64,000 nucleotides of DNA, taken from positions 62,279 through 126,278 of the forward strand of contig NZ_SDLR01000009.1 of assembly GCF_004522215.1 (NCBI RefSeq), read 5' to 3'. The first letter of the stretch is position 1, and each line of letters starts with the position of its first letter. Position numbers and translations under genes: made by a program. Origin of the DNA: Ammoniphilus sp. YIM 78166. GTDB taxonomy: Bacteria; Bacillota; Bacilli; Aneurinibacillales; RAOX-1. The notes under the pieces are model-generated. The model was not told the origin of the DNA. It saw nothing but the letters and a program-made list of their open reading frames with translations, and ran no database searches. Positions 33,743 through 42,552 of this stretch are shown here, one piece after another.

Positions 33743-34378
33743 TTAATAAGATTCAATAATTTCAACTTCAGTAATTCCATATGCTAAAAGTGATTTTTCA
33801 AGTGCAAGTTTCATTTTTATTATTTCTGCTTCTTTTATTTTTCTAGGGAATCTAAATTCGATATGCCCCTTACTCCCTTCGAATTGAACAAGCTCTAATA
33901 TCGTGTTTGACGGAAATGGATTTTCTAATCCTTCAACATTTGCCTTTAGCAAAAGGTTAATTAAAGTAATTCGAGGAGTCTTCACCGAAGTCATATTTTT
34001 ATAATTCGTTTGAACAGGTGCGAGTGAATCCTTGTCAAGTAAGTAAATCATATATTTTTCATTCGTTTCTTTGTTTTCTTCTAGCGGAACAATAGGATTC
34101 CTTACTTGATTACCAATTCCATCTATGATGTTCAAGATTTCTTCTGTCTCCTTAAATCCTTCTAGGCGGAATAGCTCCTGATCATCCTCCCCTACCAAGA
34201 GGGTTGTAGGATTCTTCTTAATTCTATAATGATTGGTTTGCGCAATGTCAACATCCACATAAAAAGTTTGAAACATGATGTCTGGACAATGCTCTTTGAG
34301 TTCCACTAATACTGTCCTCATCGATCTCCCCAGTGGGCAAGCAGATACAGTGAAAAGTAAGATTTTATTAATTGGCAT
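33743..34378 (-). CDS. Thioredoxin-fold protein with a GerMN-like C-terminal domain
   Basis: A 211-residue protein. Residues 1-85 are thioredoxin-like (ILLFTVSACPLGRSM, then FYVDVDIAQTNHYRIKKNPT and TLLVGED) with a single Cys in the active-site position (CPLG). Residues 105-210 resemble a GerMN domain (YLLDKDSLAPV, RITLINLLLKANVEGLENPF, GHIEFRFP). There is no signal peptide, so it is cytosolic. It is last in the operon with the sensor kinase and ResA/CcdA genes, with GGGAGAG before the ATG. The combination is unusual and the role is unknown. Confidence 0.65.
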   Translation of the reverse strand: MPINKILLFTVSACPLGRSMRTVLVELKEHCPDIMFQTFYVDVDIAQTNHYRIKKNPTTLLVGEDDQELFRLEGFKETEEILNIIDGIGNQVRNPIVPLEENKETNEKYMIYLLDKDSLAPVQTNYKNMTSVKTPRITLINLLLKANVEGLENPFPSNTILELVQFEGSKGHIEFRFPRKIKEAEIIKMKLALEKSLLAYGITEVEIIESY

Positions 34379-34399
34379 GACTCTCCCAGTCCCTTCTCC

Positions 34400-35515
34400 T
34401 CAAATAATTGGTACTTTAAACCAAAAGGAATGTCGATTGTTACTTGAAATGACTCCTACCTCTCCGTTATGCTGCTCCACAATTTCTTTCACCAATGCTA
34501 GTCCTAGTCCAGATCCTCCTGTTTCACGATTTCTTGAGGGATCTAACCGATAAAAACGGTCAAAAATTTGTTCGGATTTTTCTTGCGGTATCGGCTGCCC
34601 TTCGTTCGTTACCTTTACCTGATAGTAACCATCAACGATTTCGCCCTCCAGTCGTACCCATCCTCCCTGATCATATTGAAGCACATTCTTCAAGAGGTTC
34701 ATCAATACCTGTTTTAATCCATCCTCATGCCCCATCACTTTTCCAACTTGAATATAGCAATCCAACAGTATTCCTTTATTCTTCAATTCTAGATCAAAGC
34801 TTTCTAATGTCGATTCAATGACCTGCACCATCGCTACCTTGCTCATCGTTTTATCGGACAATTTCCTGGATTCCCAAACATTTAACTGATGTATCTGTTC
34901 TACTAATCTTGTGATTCGAAGAGATTCTTCATGCAAAGATTCGAAGAGTTCCGGATTCCCTTCCATCATTCCACTTTTTAATGCCTCCAAGTAACCGTTA
35001 ATATTGGTTAGAGGAGTTCGTAATTCATGAGCAATGTCACCAACCATCTTTTTCCTCAATTCCTCGGTTTGCTGCAACTTTTGACTTAAATTATTAAAAT
35101 CAGCTGTCAGCCGCCCTATTTCATCTACTGTGGAAATGGGGAGTGGCGCTGGATATTTTCCTCTTGCCATTTCCCTTGCAGCAAGACTTAACTTCTTTAA
35201 CGGGGACAATAATCTTTTCGCAAAAAAGTAATGGAGGAAACCTGCTACCAATACGGCTAAAAAACTTGCTTTGATAAGAAAAGACTGCATGGTCTCATTG
35301 AACAGTTTGCTTTCCTCACTTCCAACAAACGGGTACTGCTGAACCAGTAAGCATGCATATTCTTTCACTGAAACGCCCGCGAGCCAGATCGCAATCCCAA
35401 TGACCAATCCATTGATAAAAATCAGCTTCCACAATACACTTTGTTTCCAAAGTCTTAACCAGGGTTTAACTTTCAAAGGCAGCAAATCGATACCCCATTC
35501 CTCTAACCGTTTCAA
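34400..35515 (-). CDS. Sensor histidine kinase
   Basis: A 371-residue kinase with two membrane segments around residues 30-50 and 85-105, a short extracytoplasmic loop, and a HAMP domain (LSPLKKLSLAAREMARGKY). The phospho-acceptor His is in GDIAHELRTPLTN, followed by the N box (LLKNVLQYD), G1, and GGSGLGLALVKEIVEQHNG. The frame starts with TTG inside the end of the response-regulator gene. It pairs with that regulator. The extracytoplasmic sensor loop is about 35 residues, so the signal is probably sensed in or near the membrane. Confidence 0.9.
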   Translation of the reverse strand: MKRLEEWGIDLLPLKVKPWLRLWKQSVLWKLIFINGLVIGIAIWLAGVSVKEYACLLVQQYPFVGSEESKLFNETMQSFLIKASFLAVLVAGFLHYFFAKRLLSPLKKLSLAAREMARGKYPAPLPISTVDEIGRLTADFNNLSQKLQQTEELRKKMVGDIAHELRTPLTNINGYLEALKSGMMEGNPELFESLHEESLRITRLVEQIHQLNVWESRKLSDKTMSKVAMVQVIESTLESFDLELKNKGILLDCYIQVGKVMGHEDGLKQVLMNLLKNVLQYDQGGWVRLEGEIVDGYYQVKVTNEGQPIPQEKSEQIFDRFYRLDPSRNRETGGSGLGLALVKEIVEQHNGEVGVISSNNRHSFWFKVPII

Positions 35516-36161
35516 TCAATTCTTGTGTTCCATCGAATTTTAATTTTTCCCTCAGCTTTCCCACATGTACATCTATGGTTCTTTCCGTTACCATTTTTTC
35601 GTGATTGGGATAAAGCTCTTCAATAATTTGTTCTCGTGACAAAATTTGATTGGGATGTCTCATGAAGAAATAAAGAAGCTTAAATTCATGCTTAGTGAGT
35701 TGAATCGTTTCCCCTCGATAATGAACTTCTCCCCGCAGCGGTTTGACAGTAAGTCCTCTGAACGTAATTTTACTGCATCGATGCCCTGTTCTTCTCAGCA
35801 CGGATTCTACCCGCGCCACCAGTTCAGCTGGACTAAAAGGTTTTGTAACATAATCATCAGCGCCCATTTTCAGCCCTTTAATCCTCTCCTCCTCATCCAC
35901 TTTTGCAGTCAACATAATCAGAGGAACCTCTGCCTTTAAATCCGCCCGGAGTATTTGACAAACGTCCTCCCCGCTCATCTTGGGAAGCATGAGATCTAAG
36001 ATAACAAAGCATGGATCGAATGAATTAAATGAAGTTAGTGCCTCTTCACCATCCCCAGCTTCGAATACCTCATAACCTTCTTTTTCTAGATAGAGCTTTA
36101 CGAGTTGGCGAATTTTATAATCATCTTCTACAATAAGAATGGATTTTCCCTTTGTATTCAT
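35466..36161 (-). CDS. OmpR-family response regulator
   Basis: A 231-residue regulator. The receiver domain has Asp pair EDDYK, phospho-Asp in VILDLMLPKMSG, Thr in LTAK and Lys in VTKPF. The C-terminal winged helix has EFKLLYFFMRHPNQILSREQ and TIDVHVGKLREKL. It overlaps the kinase gene and follows the ResA-like gene, suggesting control of thiol-redox genes in the same operon. Confidence 0.93.
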   Translation of the reverse strand: MNTKGKSILIVEDDYKIRQLVKLYLEKEGYEVFEAGDGEEALTSFNSFDPCFVILDLMLPKMSGEDVCQILRADLKAEVPLIMLTAKVDEEERIKGLKMGADDYVTKPFSPAELVARVESVLRRTGHRCSKITFRGLTVKPLRGEVHYRGETIQLTKHEFKLLYFFMRHPNQILSREQIIEELYPNHEKMVTERTIDVHVGKLREKLKFDGTQELIETVRGMGYRFAAFES

Positions 36162-36179
36162 GCTAAAAGTCCCCCTATT

Positions 36180-36755
36180 TTATTCCATACCGAATACAAG
36201 CTCCTCCATCATTTCCTTATTCATGGGACCAATGATTTTTTGTTGAATGACTCCTCGTGAATCGATCATATAGCTCGTCGGAATGGAGACAACCTGGTAT
36301 CGGTCCGCCACAGAATTCTCTTCATCAAGAACCACAGGAAACGTTAGCCCAAATTCGTCGATAAATTTAGCAATATTTTCGGGCTGTTTTTCGGAAGATG
36401 TTAAGTTAACTCCTAAAATGATAAACCCCTTGTCCTGGTTCGCTTCATAAAAATCTTGCATATCCGGCATTTCTGCACGGCATGGCGGACACCACGTTGC
36501 CCACATATTTAAAACGATTCGTTTTCCTCTATAATCGGAAAGCTTTATACTTTCTCCATCTAGCGCTTTCAACTCAAAGTCCGGGGCGAGATTTCCTTTT
36601 TGAATTCCAACGGGTGCATTCACTTTTTCCTGTTTTATTTCCCCCTGTGCATCCGATTGTCCAGACTCAAGCCCTAGATCCTTTTTTCCTGTATCATATA
36701 CTCCCCAAATAACCAATCCAATAAGAGCTGCAATGGCAATCATGTTTTTTATCAT
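36180..36755 (-). CDS. resA: ResA-like membrane-anchored thiol-disulfide oxidoreductase
   Basis: A 191-residue thioredoxin-fold protein held by an N-terminal membrane anchor (MIAIAALIGLVIWGV). The active site is WCPPC in NMWATWCPPCRAEMPD, and the family insert LGVNLTSSE and the cis-Pro loop VSIPTSYMID follow. ResA and relatives reduce heme-binding Cys of apocytochrome c or other exported disulfides, drawing electrons from CcdA, which is encoded next door. Whether it serves cytochromes or another target is not shown here. Confidence 0.85.
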   Translation of the reverse strand: MIKNMIAIAALIGLVIWGVYDTGKKDLGLESGQSDAQGEIKQEKVNAPVGIQKGNLAPDFELKALDGESIKLSDYRGKRIVLNMWATWCPPCRAEMPDMQDFYEANQDKGFIILGVNLTSSEKQPENIAKFIDEFGLTFPVVLDEENSVADRYQVVSIPTSYMIDSRGVIQQKIIGPMNKEMMEELVFGME

Positions 36756-36770
36756 CTTTTCATATCCTCC

Positions 36771-37487
36771 CTAATAAATAAATGGCGTAAACGTTGCCAA
36801 CCAAGCGCTCATTTTCTGAAGCTGTCCAGTAAATAGCAATAGTCCCATTCCTACCAAAATCCATCCATTAATCAGCGACAAGCGCGGAAGAAGTCTGTTC
36901 ATTTTCTTCATCACATTTAATGAATAAGTGATTGCCCATGAAAGGATGAGAAAAGGGACACCTAACCCAACGGAATAAATCATTAAAAGAAAAATACCGC
37001 TGTACATGGTTTCTGTCGAACCCGCTAATAAAAGAATGGATGATAATGCCAAACCCACACATGGCGTCCATCCTGTCCCAAAAGCTAAGCCAAGTACAAA
37101 TGAGCTCCAATTGCTTTTATTCTCCGGATGTTTTACCTGCCATCGTTTGTCAAATGACAGAAAGTCAAGGTTCAAAATTCTTGCCATTTGCAATCCAAAG
37201 ACAATAATCAAGAAGCCGCTCACTTTTTCAAGAACATCACGATATTCAGAGAGTAGCTGACCCAGTACACTCGCAGAGGCCCCCATCACCATAAAGATCA
37301 GACTGAACCCTAGAATGAAGTAGAGCGATCTCAATATAAGGATCTGTTTTGAAACCTCAACCTTATTGCCCTGAACATGTGCCCCCGTTAAATTGGCAAT
37401 ATAGGCTGGAAGAAGTGGAAATATACAGGGTGATAGGAAGGATAAAATTCCTGCTGTAAAGGCAAAAAATATAGATACGCTCTCCAA
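36771..37487 (-). CDS. ccdA: CcdA-type cytochrome c biogenesis / thiol transport protein
   Basis: A 238-residue membrane protein with six segments. The two redox Cys lie in FLSPCIFPLLPAY near residue 22 and GTGWTPCVGLALS near residue 140. CcdA moves reducing equivalents from thioredoxin across the membrane to ResA-type proteins. The gene is 15 bases from the ResA-like gene. Confidence 0.9.
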   Translation of the reverse strand: MESVSIFFAFTAGILSFLSPCIFPLLPAYIANLTGAHVQGNKVEVSKQILILRSLYFILGFSLIFMVMGASASVLGQLLSEYRDVLEKVSGFLIIVFGLQMARILNLDFLSFDKRWQVKHPENKSNWSSFVLGLAFGTGWTPCVGLALSSILLLAGSTETMYSGIFLLMIYSVGLGVPFLILSWAITYSLNVMKKMNRLLPRLSLINGWILVGMGLLLFTGQLQKMSAWLATFTPFIY

Positions 37488-37523
37488 TTGCTACACCTCC
37501 TGTTTTAGTTTAAACACGATTTG

Positions 37524-38183
37524 TTAAGATTCTTTAAAGTTGATGAATTTGAATTGACCTAGAAACCCTAGTATAGAAACTGAAATATAAATCCATTGCT
37601 CCCTCGACAAACCTAGCAAGATAGGATATTGCCCATGAAAGAAAAGTATAAAAATTTGTAGAATACCAAACCATATCCAGCCCTGAAAAGCACGATCATT
37701 GGATTTCTCCATATAGATCCACAAAAATAGGATCGCGGATAATAAAAAATCAGCTGCATGAAGAAGGGTGCTGGGTTCCTTCATTAGAAAAATGAAGTGG
37801 TAAATTCCATTTGCAATTAAAAAACCTAATCCTAGCCATCTAAAATAACTTGCTAAAGGAATGTGTTGTTTTTTAGATTCCCATGACAAATAAAGAAATG
37901 CAGTGAATAGTCCCAAGATCCATCCTCGGTAACCTCCTGAAAAATAAATCAAAACAAAAGGATTATCTAATACAGTAAACGGTTCAAAAAGTAGATAGCT
38001 ACATTTCCAGACGGCAAAAACAATAAACACGGCGTTTCCGATCGCGTTTAACATCCCTTCACCATTTTTTAATTCTTTTTTTATCTGGAACTTCATCCAT
38101 AGTAAACTGCATGCTCCGGATAAAATTAAAATAATCAAATCAACCCTTACTAAAAGCGGACCCAATCTTATGACTTCTAGCAT
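37524..38183 (-). CDS. Polytopic membrane protein of the thiol-redox operon
   Basis: A 219-residue protein with about six membrane segments and no clear motif. Its layout (GGYRGWILGLF, LASYFRWLGLGFLIANGIYH) faintly recalls Lgt-like or Dsb-type membrane proteins, but the Lgt signature is not seen. First gene of the ccdA-resA-regulator-kinase operon by spacing. It is probably part of the same exported-thiol system. Confidence 0.6.
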   Translation of the reverse strand: MLEVIRLGPLLVRVDLIILILSGACSLLWMKFQIKKELKNGEGMLNAIGNAVFIVFAVWKCSYLLFEPFTVLDNPFVLIYFSGGYRGWILGLFTAFLYLSWESKKQHIPLASYFRWLGLGFLIANGIYHFIFLMKEPSTLLHAADFLLSAILFLWIYMEKSNDRAFQGWIWFGILQIFILFFHGQYPILLGLSREQWIYISVSILGFLGQFKFINFKES

Positions 38184-38276
38184 TTACTCTCCTCCTGCTT
38201 GCTTCTTTCACAAATCATATAATTCCACTGTTAAGATTCGATTAAGAATCAAGATGAATTTCTATAAGTACTTCAG

Positions 38277-38501
38277 TTGTCCACTCTGGGAAATACTAAC
38301 TTTAGACAAAATCTTATACAACCTGGAGGTCCTGAAACATGTATCAAATTCAATCGAAGGCTTGGCGTTAGAACGGCAAGAGAAATTGATGATGAGATCA
38401 TTGCCCTAAGAATGTTAAGAGGGGATTTTACAGAATCAAAAGATGCCCAAGAAGTATTAAATCTAATTCGAGGGACCATCCAAAATAAAAACACCATCTA
38501 A
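38277..38501 (+). other. Possible 74-residue ORF of unknown origin
   Basis: The frame encodes a charged helical C-terminus (RTAREIDDEIIALRMLRGDF, EVLNLIRGTIQ) with coding-like composition. Its stop lies inside a terminator hairpin shared with the DUF3231 gene. The only upstream start is a TTG without a ribosome site, so it could be the end of a lost gene. Confidence 0.3.
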
Positions 38502-38521
38502 ACGTATGATGGTGTTTTTTC
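38486..38521 (-). terminator. Bidirectional terminator
   Basis: AAAAACACCATC pairs with GATGGTGTTTTTT. It lies ten bases past the intended stop of the DUF3231 gene and at the end of the plus-strand ORF. Confidence 0.8.
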
Positions 38522-38530
38522 ATTTTGGGC

Positions 38531-39078
38531 TTATTGTTTAGGCAACCCCGGTGGAACATAAGTCGGAGGAACTTCCAACCAACCCGCTTTTTCATTAAAG
38601 CTTTTAGAGTAGCACCAAATGTCAGTTGTTCAGATTGTAATTCAATCCACATCAATCCTAAATCATTTCGAATGGACTGGGACATGCCCGTAGCACAAGC
38701 TAGAATGGAAGCAATCACTTTAACAGAGACTCCATTGGCAAGTTCCTTCTCGCTCATTCTTGCACCCATCGGGACTGCTTGAGGGTCCGAAAGAGGTTTA
38801 GGGTCAGGAGCAGAAGGGATTGGAATCCCTTCTGCTATCATAAACTCTTGTACTCTCTTGATCTGCGAACGACATATTTTCAATCCGTCTTCAAGTGCAT
38901 CCCTCAACTCCAGATCTGTAGTGACGTTAATCGCAGCTTCCTCATATCCAACTGCTTCCTTTAATCCGGCAAGATAAGTCCAGCAACTCATGGCTTCTCC
39001 AATATGTAAGGGTGTTTTTTCTTCATCATCCATAAAAGATTTAATGGTGTGAAACAAAGCTTGAAGTACATTGGACAT
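38531..39078 (-). pseudogene. DUF3231 protein with a C-terminal frameshift
   Basis: A DUF3231-type helical protein (NVLQALFHTIKSFMDDEE, MSCWTYLAGLKEAVGYEEAA). The annotated frame departs near 38602 and runs on to 38428 through the terminator. In the other frame the expected end, KAGWLEVPPTYVPPGLPKQ then stop at 38531, is intact. One missing A in the run CTAAAAGC explains the shift. It is either a recent mutation or a sequencing error. The ATG at 39078 has GGAGGTGA ahead. The family is restricted to spore formers and its role is unknown. Confidence 0.75.
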
Positions 39079-39133
39079 AGCAGTCACCTCCCACTTAAGA
39101 GTATGCAAGGGTGCTTTTAAAATTATTCAATTA

Positions 39134-40081
39134 CTACAGTGACTCACTCCAGTCATGTACCGCTTCACCTTCCAAAAAACGTTCACAGTCTAGAGCAGCC
39201 ATGCATCCGCTTCCTGCTGCCGTAATCGCTTGTCTGTATTTGTGATCCTGAACGTCTCCGCAAGCGAAAACTCCCGGAATATTGGTTACTGTGGACCCTG
39301 GGGTCACTTTAACGTATCCCAAATCATCGGTATTAATTTGACCGTTCAAAAAGCTTGTATTAGGTGTATGACCAATGGCTACAAAAATACCATCTGTTTC
39401 AAAAATCTCCTCTTGCCCGGTTTGATTATTTCTCACTTTTAATCCTGTAACACCTTTATCACCTGCAACCACTTCCACTGGTGTATGATTAAGGCTCCAG
39501 GTAATCTTCGGATTATTTTGCGCACGATCCTGCATAATCTTTGAAGCACGTAATTCATTTCTTCGATGAACCACTCTCACTTCTGCTGCAAATTTCGTTA
39601 GAAAGTGAGCTTCCTCCATCGCGGAATCACCACCCCCCACGACAATAATCTTTTTCCCTCTAAAGAAGAAACCATCACAAGTAGCACAGGTACTTACACC
39701 CCGACCAATATTTTCTTTTTCTCCTGGAATTTGAAGGAGTTTGGCAGATGCTCCCGTTGAAATGATGAGCGACTCTGTTTCTATGTCTTCCATTCCCTCC
39801 ATCTTTATTTTAAATGGACGTTTAGATAGGTCCACACCCGTTACCCACCCTCGCTTAAATTCTGTACCAAAACGTTCGGCTTGTTTTCTCATATTGTCCA
39901 TGAGTTCAGGTCCCATAATACCATCCGGAAACCCAGGGAAATTTTCAACATCAGTAGTCGTTGTTAATTGTCCTCCAGGTTCCGGACCTTCTATTACGAA
40001 TGGGTTCATATTGGCGCGGGCTAAGTAAATGGCAGCCGTTAAACCAGCTGGTCCAGTTCCCAATACGACGTTTTTTTTCAT
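39134..40081 (-). CDS. trxB: Thioredoxin reductase
   Basis: A 315-residue flavoprotein. The FAD site is GTGPAGLTAAIYLARA, the redox pair is CATCDGFFF, the NADPH motif is VVGGGDSAMEEA, and the C-terminal FAD block is GVFACGDVQD. It reduces thioredoxin with NADPH. Its neighbours (DUF302, methyltransferase, CstR-controlled sulfur genes upstream) suggest a dedicated copy for the thiol/persulfide system rather than the housekeeping gene. Confidence 0.93.
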   Translation of the reverse strand: MKKNVVLGTGPAGLTAAIYLARANMNPFVIEGPEPGGQLTTTTDVENFPGFPDGIMGPELMDNMRKQAERFGTEFKRGWVTGVDLSKRPFKIKMEGMEDIETESLIISTGASAKLLQIPGEKENIGRGVSTCATCDGFFFRGKKIIVVGGGDSAMEEAHFLTKFAAEVRVVHRRNELRASKIMQDRAQNNPKITWSLNHTPVEVVAGDKGVTGLKVRNNQTGQEEIFETDGIFVAIGHTPNTSFLNGQINTDDLGYVKVTPGSTVTNIPGVFACGDVQDHKYRQAITAAGSGCMAALDCERFLEGEAVHDWSESL

Positions 40082-40145
40082 CCTTTTCTCTCCTCTACGA
40101 TATAAATGTACCCTTCCAAAAAAGGAAGGGTTGGAAACACAGTGG

Positions 40146-40715
40146 CTACTTCTGTGCGATTAAAATGTAGTGCTGATCCGTCGGAAAAAACTTGTTTATT
40201 ATTTGAAACCCTTCTTTTATCATGGCTTCTTCCATGTCTGTTGAATGGATGCGGTGGTGCAGAGGTGGTCCTTGATCAGACTCCTTTTTTTCCCACTCCA
40301 GACAAAAACATGTCCCATTCCCTTTCAAGGATCGATAAATTTCTTGCAATCCTTTGGATAACGGCTCAACTTCATGTAGTACAAAAGATGCGATGACATG
40401 ATCGGCAATCGAATCCTTCAAGGGAATATCCTCGATAACCCCTTCTACGTACTCAACATTCCCTAGCGCCTGGTCATTCACTTTTTCCTTTAGAACATCA
40501 AGCATTTTAGGTTCCACATCCAAAGCATAAACCTGCCCTTGGGTCATCCGAGCAGCCGGGATGGTGAAGTAACCGGTTCCTGCACCTAGATCCAAAATAT
40601 CATCCGTTTCTTTAATGTTTAGCATTGACAATAACTGTTCTGGAGGTAAGGCTTTACGCCGTTCCGGATTATCTAACTTTGCCATCTTTGCAGGATCAAA
40701 TCGGCGTTCTGACAT
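40146..40715 (-). CDS. Class I SAM-dependent methyltransferase
   Basis: A 189-residue methyltransferase with the SAM-binding motif ILDLGAGTGYFTIPAA, the acidic residue in VYALDVEPKML, and motif SFVLHEVEPLSKGL. It resembles the UbiE/methyltransferase-11 group. The substrate is unknown. It lies between DUF302 and trxB in one transcription direction. Confidence 0.85.
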   Translation of the reverse strand: MSERRFDPAKMAKLDNPERRKALPPEQLLSMLNIKETDDILDLGAGTGYFTIPAARMTQGQVYALDVEPKMLDVLKEKVNDQALGNVEYVEGVIEDIPLKDSIADHVIASFVLHEVEPLSKGLQEIYRSLKGNGTCFCLEWEKKESDQGPPLHHRIHSTDMEEAMIKEGFQIINKFFPTDQHYILIAQK

Positions 40716-40768
40716 TTTGATGATTCCTCCTTCTCCTTGCCCGCCAGGGATTTTTGTCTCTGTAGGCT

Positions 40769-41158
40769 TTATTTGCTCTGCTCCAAGACATCAACTAATA
40801 CATCTTCAATATCTTTAGCAATACTCTTTAATTGATTGTCATCTAATAATCCAATCATGGCTGTTGGTTTTGGCAATCCGATCTTCGTTTTTCCTTCACT
40901 TTCATACACTGTAATTTTACATGGCAAGAAGTACCCAACGAGTTCATTTTGGTTTAACACTCTAGCTGCTTCTACTGGATTACAGACCTCCAAAATACGA
41001 TAAGGGGTAGTATAGCTATTTACACCCTTCTCTTGAAGCTTAGCCGGCAGATCTAACTGCCAGAGCACGCCAAATTTATGCTCTTTCAGGTTAGCTTCTA
41101 CTGCAGAAACGGCTTCATCAATGGTCTTATCCGTCGTTACCGTGTAATGAAATTCCAT
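40769..41158 (-). CDS. DUF302 protein, paralogue 2
   Basis: A 129-residue near-duplicate of the protein at 32459-32848, with differences mainly in the N-terminal helix and the last 15 residues. A CstR-type operator lies 37 bases ahead of the start, so this copy appears to belong to the persulfide regulon and heads a small operon with the methyltransferase and trxB. Confidence 0.85.
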   Translation of the reverse strand: MEFHYTVTTDKTIDEAVSAVEANLKEHKFGVLWQLDLPAKLQEKGVNSYTTPYRILEVCNPVEAARVLNQNELVGYFLPCKITVYESEGKTKIGLPKPTAMIGLLDDNQLKSIAKDIEDVLVDVLEQSK

Positions 41159-41194
41159 CTGATTAATTCCCCCTATAAATTATTAATTATGCAT

Positions 41195-41210
41195 ATACCC
41201 CTATATGTAT
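41195..41210. promoter_or_regulatory. CstR/CsoR-type operator before DUF302 copy 2
   Basis: ATACCCCTATATGTAT matches the repeated ATACC-N6-GTAT box found six more times up to 48984. Confidence 0.65.
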
Positions 41211-41311
41211 AATATATGGTTTTACTTATGTTTTCAATACCTTTTTCGATTATTAGGTTTATCCAATATTTATTATTTCACGACGTCAAAAAAATTAACA
41301 AACGAGTTTAA

Positions 41312-42484
41312 TCATCCCTGTTCGAGGAACATTCTACGATTGAAAATAAAGATAAACACTGGAATCATCATGGATACCAATATGATCGGAATAAGGTGTA
41401 ACCCATGCTTAAAATCAAATCCAAGGATAAGCAAAAGGTAAAATGAAGCGCGCCCGATACTCAGCATACCTTCTCTAATCATTAAATAATGGATCGTTGA
41501 ACTCGGTTCGCAGACCACATCCGATTGACAAGCTATCTGTTTGATTTTCCCAAAATGCGTTACACTAACAGGAACCCATAACAAAGGAAGCGCTATGGAC
41601 ACCAGCAGATTAAAGACAATGAGAAACCATTTATCCTCTATCAATAGAAGAGGTACGGTCAAGGTGGTGGTTATAGCCCCAATATAAGCAATCCGTAATT
41701 TCCTTTTCACGGGGAACGTACGGCTTAAGAATATAACAGTCATTATTCCTACTAAAGCAAATAAGGTATTGAGCCAACCTATAACTGTTTCCTGCTGAAT
41801 GAAACTAAACAATAAAACACTCCCTGCTAACTGAATGACGCTCTGCAGGAACCCGAAAGCTAGGATGGAAATCAGAATGAGCTTATATTGCCGCCAGGTT
41901 TCCCTGTAGTTAAATGAACGCAGACGAAAATCACTATGATATAAAGGGGTAAATAAACTAACCAGAGTTTGTATGACCAACAAGACTAATATCATGCGAA
42001 ACGTGTCGGTATAACTGAACCACATGATGAGATAAGAAAACAGGATCGGAGTAACCAAGGCGCTCAATCGCTCCGTCAGTTGCTCCATTCCGACGAAAAA
42101 CTGTCTGTTTTCCGCGTTCGTCAACAAGACAGAAAAAAGATTGAAACCAGAAAAGTACATTCCCGTTGCAAGACCATATAAAGCACCTAACGGCACCACA
42201 TATTGGACAATATTCTCTTGTTGTAATAACAGAAACACGAAAACAGTGGCTAGTACCAAAGCGGACAAAAACAATGCCATGCGACTATTTGTCCATTTCA
42301 TAACATAGGAACCGAACAGATACCCGATAAACAAGAAGGTAAATACGGTCAGATTATATATTCCAATAGTCCTTAGACTTTTTCCCTGGTTCCACAGGAA
42401 GATATTAATGAAGATGTTAGAAAAGGATACAACACTCGAAAAAACCGTATTCATAAACAAAACCACATAGATCTGCTTTTTCAT
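41312..42484 (-). CDS. Major facilitator superfamily transporter
   Basis: A 390-residue membrane protein with 11-12 segments and no diagnostic substrate motif. Its first segment reads VVLFMNTVFSSVVSFSNIFI, and a cytosolic loop is seen at RSFNYRETWRQYK. No CstR box lies directly ahead. It sits between two operator-controlled units and may be unrelated to sulfur metabolism. Confidence 0.7.
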   Translation of the reverse strand: MKKQIYVVLFMNTVFSSVVSFSNIFINIFLWNQGKSLRTIGIYNLTVFTFLFIGYLFGSYVMKWTNSRMALFLSALVLATVFVFLLLQQENIVQYVVPLGALYGLATGMYFSGFNLFSVLLTNAENRQFFVGMEQLTERLSALVTPILFSYLIMWFSYTDTFRMILVLLVIQTLVSLFTPLYHSDFRLRSFNYRETWRQYKLILISILAFGFLQSVIQLAGSVLLFSFIQQETVIGWLNTLFALVGIMTVIFLSRTFPVKRKLRIAYIGAITTTLTVPLLLIEDKWFLIVFNLLVSIALPLLWVPVSVTHFGKIKQIACQSDVVCEPSSTIHYLMIREGMLSIGRASFYLLLILGFDFKHGLHLIPIILVSMMIPVFIFIFNRRMFLEQG

Positions 42485-42552
42485 AAGGATCCTCGGTTAG
42501 CTTTGATATCCTTTATTATGTACAAAAGGATGGAATATCAATTTCCATCCTT

